This document shows, piece by piece, positions 19,113 to 22,964 of a stretch of DNA of 22,964 nt. Source of the DNA: DASXUX01 sp036504595 (GTDB lineage Bacteria > Planctomycetota > SZUA-567 > H5-PLA8); contig DASXUX010000068.1 of assembly GCA_036504595.1 (NCBI GenBank), positions 1 through 22,964 of the forward strand, written 5' to 3'. Position 1 is the first letter of the stretch. Every line of letters begins with the position of its first letter. The notes beneath the pieces were generated by a model, which worked only from the letters and a program-made list of their open reading frames with translations, was not told where the DNA came from and did no database searches. A program made the translations under genes and the position numbers.

Positions 19113-19222
19113 GTGCCAACGATGGTGGTGGTCTCGGTGACTAGGTGGTGAAAGAAGGCGGATTGTAAAGGCAGGTCGCCAGGCCGTGAGTGCCTGGCGA
19201 TGCAGAGTGGCATCGTTGGCAC
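19113..19222. repeat. Interlocking perfect inverted repeats, possible structured leader RNA
   Basis: GTGCCAACGATG (19113-19124) is the exact reverse complement of CATCGTTGGCAC (19211-19222), a 12-bp stem. Inside it TCGCCAGGC (19176-19184) and GCCTGGCGA (19192-19200) form a 9-bp hairpin with a 7-base loop. A third pair, CGATGC (19198-19203) and GCATCG (19210-19215), forms a 6-bp hairpin that overlaps both other stems and excludes them. Read on the minus strand, the element ends 19 bases before the AAGGAGG of the small ORF, the layout of a cis-regulatory leader. I do not recognise a known riboswitch class. Confidence 0.45.
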
Positions 19223-19525
19223 GGAACCGACGGGCCGGCGGGTTGATGATGATGGGACCGCCGGAACGGACCGACGGCATGGGCTTTGAACTAAGGGCAA
19301 ACTCTGTTGGCATGGACTGTCATGTTGGCGGCAGCGATCCTGCGGGCTCCTCGTGGATGAGCGCCCACAACAGCCTTCGCTTGGCGATCAGCGCGTTGTC
19401 TGGCAGGTTTCCGGGGGGGTACTTACCCGGCCGTGGTTCGAAATGTCGGATTGGCAGGCGAAACTTACGGTGCCAACCTGCTATCCACGTCGAATATAGT
19501 TGTTGAACCGAACAGGTTCTCCAAT
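19223..19525. other. Intergenic stretch without a supported gene
   Basis: About 300 bases between the inverted-repeat element and the bS21-like gene. Open frames here are short, Cys/Trp/Arg-rich and lack ribosome binding sites. The last 93 bases could be an N-terminal extension of the bS21-like gene from GTG 19433 (VGLAGETYGANLL...), which reads fairly protein-like. A GGTTCGAAA at about 19435 recalls a tRNA T-arm, but no cloverleaf surrounds it. Confidence 0.5.
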
Positions 19526-19825
19526 ATGTTAATGGAATCTTCCTTGGCTGAAGTCATTCGGCCCTCCGACATGCTTCGCGTGGTTGTGCGTAGTCCCGCC
19601 GATCTTGAGAGAGCGATCGAACACCTTCATGAACTGCGTGACGATGAAGGCATTGATGCCGAACTGGGGAAGCGCATGCGCTTTGAAAAGCCATCCACAG
19701 TTCGGCGCAAATGGACCTGTTGGGACACCTTTGTTCTCAGTTGGAGCAAACAGAAGCAACGAGAATCGCAGAAACGGTTGCGACAATACGAGCGTAGAAA
19801 ACGCAAGGCAAAGCAACCCTTGTGA
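19526..19825 (+). CDS. bS21-like small basic protein
   Basis: A 99-residue protein. Residues 18-62 resemble ribosomal protein bS21: a beta start LRVVVRSPADLERAIEHL aligned with the VxVxExExxxxALRRFKR segment, then ELGKRMRFEKPSTVRRKW, which aligns with the bS21 hallmark RRREFYEKPSxxRKRK. The C-terminal part (KQKQRESQKRLRQYERRKRK) is a highly basic helix, as in bS21. The inserted WTCWDTFVLSW segment at 63-73 is unusual. bS21 sits on the small subunit near the mRNA 5' region and affects initiation. The start is uncertain: ATG 19526 has an AGG 9 bases upstream, ATG 19532 is next to it, and GTG 19433 would add 31 residues. The divergence suggests a second copy or a specialised paralog. The family call rests on a short motif. 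Confidence 0.55.
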   Translation: MLMESSLAEVIRPSDMLRVVVRSPADLERAIEHLHELRDDEGIDAELGKRMRFEKPSTVRRKWTCWDTFVLSWSKQKQRESQKRLRQYERRKRKAKQPL

Positions 19826-19899
19826 TAGTGCCGTCAGATCGTGGCGCTAAATCGCATTCGGAAGTTCGTCCACCGACCATTACTTTCAATGTTCTTTGG

Positions 19900-20217
19900 T
19901 TATGCGACAGCTCCCGCCCGCCGAAGAACCTCCACGGTTTCTTTCGCTTCGACCTGCATTGCTTCTTCAAGTGCTGACGCGCCGAACTTGTTCTTGACGT
20001 TAACCTCGGCACCGAGATCGATCAGCAGTTGGACCGCCTCCGCGCAGTTTTCGACGGCGAGGTAATGCAATGCCGTTTCTCCGAGGCCCGTTCGGAAGTC
20101 TAGCACCTCAGGATGAGCCTTTACGAGCTTGCACGCGAGTTTCGGATCCTTAGTCGCGAACTGCATCAGCTTAACGAGGAGCGGATGCCAAGAACCCTTT
20201 CGTCGCTGCTGTCGCAT
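19900..20217 (-). CDS. Small ankyrin-repeat protein
   Basis: A 105-residue soluble protein. Residues 12-44 look like a degenerate ankyrin repeat (ATKDPKLACKLVKAHPEVLD). Residues 45-77 are a clear repeat with the GETALHYLAVENCAEAVQLL and LGAEVNVKN pattern. Residues 78-103 are a final half repeat (FGASALEEAMQVEAKETVEV). Ankyrin repeats bind other proteins; no catalytic residues are visible, and there is no signal peptide, so it is likely cytoplasmic. The start is uncertain: ATG 20217 covers the fold, while ATG 20241 and a farther upstream start at 20364 add sequence without ankyrin character, and none has a good ribosome binding site. It converges with the bS21-like gene and is divergent from the methyltransferase gene. 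Confidence 0.75.
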   Translation of the reverse strand: MRQQRRKGSWHPLLVKLMQFATKDPKLACKLVKAHPEVLDFRTGLGETALHYLAVENCAEAVQLLIDLGAEVNVKNKFGASALEEAMQVEAKETVEVLRRAGAVA

Positions 20218-20413
20218 AGTAGAGTTTAGACACGCCTTCATATTTCGGCGAACGCAGGCTGTTCGTTGCTGCCCGAGCCGGCGCGCATTCGCGCACGTTT
20301 GATAGACTGTATAACGCGGTTCAGAGGCCTGTCCAGACCCGCGCGCAACGACGCCAAGGACCACAACACGCGCCCCGGCGCGCCGGTTCGCGTTTGTCGG
20401 CCAACCCCGTGCC

Positions 20414-20442
20414 TTTACCCGTGAACGTCCGCGTGCTACGAT
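20414..20442 (+). promoter_or_regulatory. Possible sigma-70-type promoter of the methyltransferase gene
   Basis: TTTACC (20414-20419) and TACGAT (20437-20442) are separated by 17 bases, each matching 4 of 6 consensus positions. Transcription would start near 20450, about 30 bases before the start codon. It fits by position but is weak by sequence. Confidence 0.3.
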
Positions 20443-20467
20443 GGTCCGGTACTATTCACATCCGAAC

Positions 20468-20472
20468 GGAGG
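20468..20472 (+). promoter_or_regulatory. Shine-Dalgarno that supports a TTG start
   Basis: GGAGG ends 9 bases before TTG 20482. No ATG or GTG lies at suitable spacing, and the conserved N-terminus (DIPRIFNITES) begins right after the TTG, so the rare start codon is probably real. Confidence 0.75.
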
Positions 20473-20481
20473 TTTTCTGCA

Positions 20482-21228
20482 TTGGATATTCCACGGATCT
20501 TCAACATCACTGAGAGTGCTCACCGCATCCACAACCCGATCACACCCGAAAAGCTCGCCACTCTCGGCGCGGCGCTGCGTCTAGAATCGGGGGCCCGAAT
20601 GCTCGACCTCGGCAGCGGTTCGGGGGAGATGCTGTGCACCTGGGCACGCGATCACGGCGTCATCGGCATTGGCATCGACATGAGCCAGTTGTTCACCGAG
20701 CAAGCGAAACTCCGGGCTGAAGAACTCGGAGTCGCCGATCGAGTCGAATTCATCAACGGCGACGCTGCCGGTTACATCGCCGACGAAAAGGTCAGTGTGG
20801 CAGCCTGTGTCGGTGCCACTTGGATCGCCGGGGGAGTCGCCGGCACTATCGAGCTTCTGGCAAAGAGTCTCCGATCCGGAGGAATCATCCTCATCGGCGA
20901 GCCCTACTGGCGACAGTTACCGCCGACGGAAGATGTTGCCAAGGGGTGTCTTGCCGGCTCAATCTCCGACTTTCTCCTGCTCCCAGAACTTCTCGCGTCT
21001 TTCGACCATCTTGGCTACGACGTCGTTGAAATGGTTCTGGCGGACCAAGACGGCTGGGACAGATACGAGGCGGCCAAGTGGCTCACCATGCGCCGATGGC
21101 TTGAAGCCAATCCCGACGACGAGTTCGCGAAAGATGTTCGAACCAAACTGACCTCGGAACCCGCGCGCTACGCAGCTTACACGCGTGAATACCTGGGCTG
21201 GGGTGTGTTCGCGCTGATGCCGCGGTGA
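20482..21228 (+). CDS. yjhP: YjhP-like class I SAM-dependent methyltransferase
   Basis: A 248-residue protein, the same length as I recall for E. coli YjhP, and it matches my memory of that family in long stretches (MDIPRIFNITES; GEMLCTWARDHG; WDRYEAAKWLTMRRWLEANP). The Rossmann methyltransferase motifs are complete: motif I LDLGSGSGEM at 41-50, the acidic end of strand 2 GIGID at 62-66, NGDAA at 92-96, and the strand 5 region IILIGEPYW at 135-143. The enzyme should transfer a methyl group from SAM in the cytoplasm; the substrate is unknown for the family. The start is TTG 20482, backed by GGAGG. The gene stands alone, divergent from the ankyrin gene and convergent with the HYR gene. Close resemblance to a family known from enterobacterial phage-like elements hints at mobility, but this needs a tree. 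Confidence 0.9.
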   Translation: MDIPRIFNITESAHRIHNPITPEKLATLGAALRLESGARMLDLGSGSGEMLCTWARDHGVIGIGIDMSQLFTEQAKLRAEELGVADRVEFINGDAAGYIADEKVSVAACVGATWIAGGVAGTIELLAKSLRSGGIILIGEPYWRQLPPTEDVAKGCLAGSISDFLLLPELLASFDHLGYDVVEMVLADQDGWDRYEAAKWLTMRRWLEANPDDEFAKDVRTKLTSEPARYAAYTREYLGWGVFALMPR

Positions 21229-21342
21229 TGAGGGGATGCCCCCTGTATAGGTTTCACGCAAGTCCCAGCGGATGCCGACGTGCTCCTCGATGGCAGCAAC
21301 TTCCTTGGTCTCCGTTCCAGCGCTCTTGGCCCGAAATAGAAC

Positions 21343-21370
21343 GACCCGCGAACTGCAGTTACGACGGGTC
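21343..21370 (-). terminator. Hairpin downstream of the HYR gene, possible terminator
   Basis: GACCCG (21343-21348) pairs with CGGGTC (21365-21370), and the 16-base loop contains the palindrome AACTGCAGTT (21351-21360). On the minus strand it begins 13 bases after the TAG of the HYR gene and is followed by GTTCTATTT. The stem is short and the T run is broken, so it is a weak terminator candidate. It lies in the gap where the methyltransferase and HYR genes converge. Confidence 0.35.
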
Positions 21371-21382
21371 CGCGCTGCGATG

Positions 21383-22964
21383 CTACCTGTCGGTTTGACT
21401 GCATTTCCCATCATCCTCGGGGCGCAGATCGTGGGGAACCAGGACCGTGCAGTTGAGCACCGAACTGTTATTGCAGGCATCGGTGCAGGTCACGGTAACC
21501 GTGTAAACGCGATCGGTGCTGTCGCCCGCGCGCTCCGACCTGACGCTCAACACGCCGCTGGCATCGACCTTCCAGTCGGGGTTCGTGACACCCGCGGCCG
21601 GCGCGAGAATCTTTTCGTTGCAGCGCACCGAGATATTCGAGTACTTCGTCACCGCGCTGACCTTGTCCGTTCCCACCAATTGGATCGGAACCAGCTTGTG
21701 ATTGGGCGGCCAGAGCACGTTCGGCTTGGCGATGACGCTGGAAGGCGGAGTCGTATCCTGCACCGTAACTGTGCAGGACTTCCGGCTCATGTTCCCAGCA
21801 GCATCTTTGGCGGTCCACGTAATGGGCGTCACGCCCAGGGGGAACTGGCTGCCCGAACTGTGGTCACAAGACATCGAAACCACACCCACATTGTCTATGC
21901 AGGCCGGCCGCGGTAGCACAACGGTGGCCCCACGTGGCGAAGTTGCCTCAATCACGAGGTTATCCGGCGACGTGATCGCCGGGGGCGTGGTGTCGCGCAC
22001 TGTCACGCGGAAGTGCCCGCTGACGGCGTTCCCATGCGCGTCTTTCGCAGCACAGTTCACGGTCGTCGTTCCAAGTGGGAACGTGCTACCAGACGCCGGA
22101 GTGCTTGATGCGGCGAACACGCCATCCACCCAATCGGTTGCCGGCACATTGAAGGTCACCGCGGCACCGTTGGCACTCGTCGCTTCCGCGGTAATGTCAG
22201 CCGGCAATGCAAGCTTGGGCGGAGTCGTATCCACCACGGTCACCGTGAAGCTGCGGCTGGTTGAATTCCCCGCCGCGTCGGCCGCGGTCCACGTTACGGT
22301 GGTGACGCCCAGCGGGAACTGGCTGCCGGAGGCTGGAACACTCGTCAGCGAGGCCACGCCAACGGCATCCGCTGCCGCTGGAGCAGCGAAGTTCACAATC
22401 GCTCCAGCGGCGGAAGTCGCTTCAGCGACCATGTTGGCTGGCGTGGCCAGCGTGGGCGGCGTCGTATCCACAACCGTGATAGTGAACGCACTGGTCCCCG
22501 TATTTCCGAAGCTGTCCGTTGCCGAGCAGGCCACGGTTGTTGTTCCGATCGGGAAGGTGTCGCCCGAGTTCACGACGACGCCGTTCACTGTGTATTGCAC
22601 CGAGAGCTGGCCATCAACGACGTCCCACGCACTGGCCGAGAACGTCACCGCTGCACCCTTTGCGGAGGTCGCCTCGGCCGTCGTGGGATCTGGCGCGATC
22701 ACTGCCGGCGGCGTGGTATCGACAATGCTGACCACGAACTGGCCCGTGCCGGTATTTCCATGCGCGTCCGTCGCGCTGCAATCAACCGTGACCGGATGCC
22801 CAAGCTCGAACAAACTGCCCGATGGCGGGGTGCACGACACGGCGACCGCTCCATCCACGAGGTCATTAGCAGCCGGCGCATAGCTGACGGCCGAAGGCCC
22901 GGGGCCGACGGCTTCAAAGGTGATCGTCAGGACGCCATTCACCACACTGTTGTCCTTTGGAGCA
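21383..22964 (-). CDS. HYR-repeat surface protein with C-terminal LWPPNHK domain, 5' end off window
   Basis: The frame is open to the right edge (APKDNSVVNGVLTITF at the border) and ends at TAG 21383, so 526 residues of the C-terminal part are visible. The GTG at 22945 is in frame but is probably an internal valine, since coding continues upstream of it. Five HYR-type Ig-like repeats of 79-84 residues (the first cut by the edge) each end in V-x-DTTPP. They contain the typical AEATSAxGAxVxF, SGSxFPLGxTTVxW/C and DAxGN motifs. The last about 115 residues form a different domain with LWPPNHKLVPIQLVG, a DWKVD segment, SERAGDSTDRVYTVTVTC and a final VPHD, a C-terminal module often found after HYR repeats in exported proteins. 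Eight cysteines occur within this domain and the last HYR repeat. The likely location is extracellular; the role is probably adhesion or matrix, by inference. It points the same way as the giant gene but is separated from it by other genes. Confidence 0.92.
   Translation of the reverse strand, partial: APKDNSVVNGVLTITFEAVGPGPSAVSYAPAANDLVDGAVAVSCTPPSGSLFELGHPVTVDCSATDAHGNTGTGQFVVSIVDTTPPAVIAPDPTTAEATSAKGAAVTFSASAWDVVDGQLSVQYTVNGVVVNSGDTFPIGTTTVACSATDSFGNTGTSAFTITVVDTTPPTLATPANMVAEATSAAGAIVNFAAPAAADAVGVASLTSVPASGSQFPLGVTTVTWTAADAAGNSTSRSFTVTVVDTTPPKLALPADITAEATSANGAAVTFNVPATDWVDGVFAASSTPASGSTFPLGTTTVNCAAKDAHGNAVSGHFRVTVRDTTPPAITSPDNLVIEATSPRGATVVLPRPACIDNVGVVSMSCDHSSGSQFPLGVTPITWTAKDAAGNMSRKSCTVTVQDTTPPSSVIAKPNVLWPPNHKLVPIQLVGTDKVSAVTKYSNISVRCNEKILAPAAGVTNPDWKVDASGVLSVRSERAGDSTDRVYTVTVTCTDACNNSSVLNCTVLVPHDLRPEDDGKCSQTDR

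Noticed and set aside
19434..19445. GGTTCGAAA, like a tRNA T-arm
   Set aside because: No acceptor, anticodon or D stem can be formed around it.
21231..21244. AGGGG-ATGC-CCCCT hairpin after the methyltransferase stop, as a terminator
   Set aside because: The stem is only 5 bp and no T run follows.
20959..21480. A 173-codon minus-strand frame overlapping the methyltransferase and HYR 3' ends
   Set aside because: Most of it is antisense to the conserved methyltransferase, and it also overlaps the end of the HYR gene. No motif or ribosome binding site supports it.
21702..22883. A 393-codon open frame on the plus strand opposite the HYR gene
   Set aside because: It is a low-complexity Ala/Val/Ser/Thr/Pro chain that mirrors the repeats of the minus-strand HYR protein, whose motifs are unmistakable.
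22943..22945. GTG as start codon of the HYR protein
   Set aside because: The frame continues upstream to the window edge with coding-like sequence (APKDNSV), there is no Shine-Dalgarno, and a start here would cut an HYR repeat.

Overview
The window is dominated by one giant gene on the minus strand. It starts at ATG 18654 behind a perfect AAGGAGG ribosome binding site and stays open, with no in-frame stop, to base 1. That gives at least 6,218 codons; the C-terminus lies off the left edge. I read the frame line by line. It encodes a secreted, surface-type mosaic protein: signal peptide; nine fibronectin type III (FN3) domains; two cadherin-like modules; three 77-residue MBG-like repeats; eight more FN3 domains; mixed cadherin-like and FN3 modules; four Calx-beta-like domains; a long run of bacterial Ig-like domains; about 700 residues I cannot assign; and finally an RHS/YD-repeat region that continues beyond the window.

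Upstream of it (18655-19525) is a non-coding or weakly coding stretch. It holds an AT-rich leader, a candidate small ORF behind a strong Shine-Dalgarno, and a set of interlocking perfect inverted repeats. Then come three small ordinary genes: a bS21-like basic protein (+), a short ankyrin-repeat protein (-), and a YjhP-like class I SAM-dependent methyltransferase (+). The right edge holds the 3' part of a second surface-type gene (-), made of HYR repeats with a C-terminal LWPPNHK-type domain. Its N-terminus is off the window.

The DNA is GC-rich, with AT-rich gene leaders. Giant FN3/cadherin/Calx-beta/RHS proteins, HYR proteins and small ankyrin proteins suit a free-living Gram-negative bacterium with large surface proteins, for example the PVC group (Verrucomicrobiota, Planctomycetota, Lentisphaerota), Hydrogenedentota or a related candidate phylum. 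This placement is inference; no rRNA or housekeeping marker fixes it.

The two large minus-strand proteins are probably both exported adhesion or matrix-type proteins. The three small genes between them show no clear operon link to either. I saw no tRNA, rRNA, CRISPR array or transposase.
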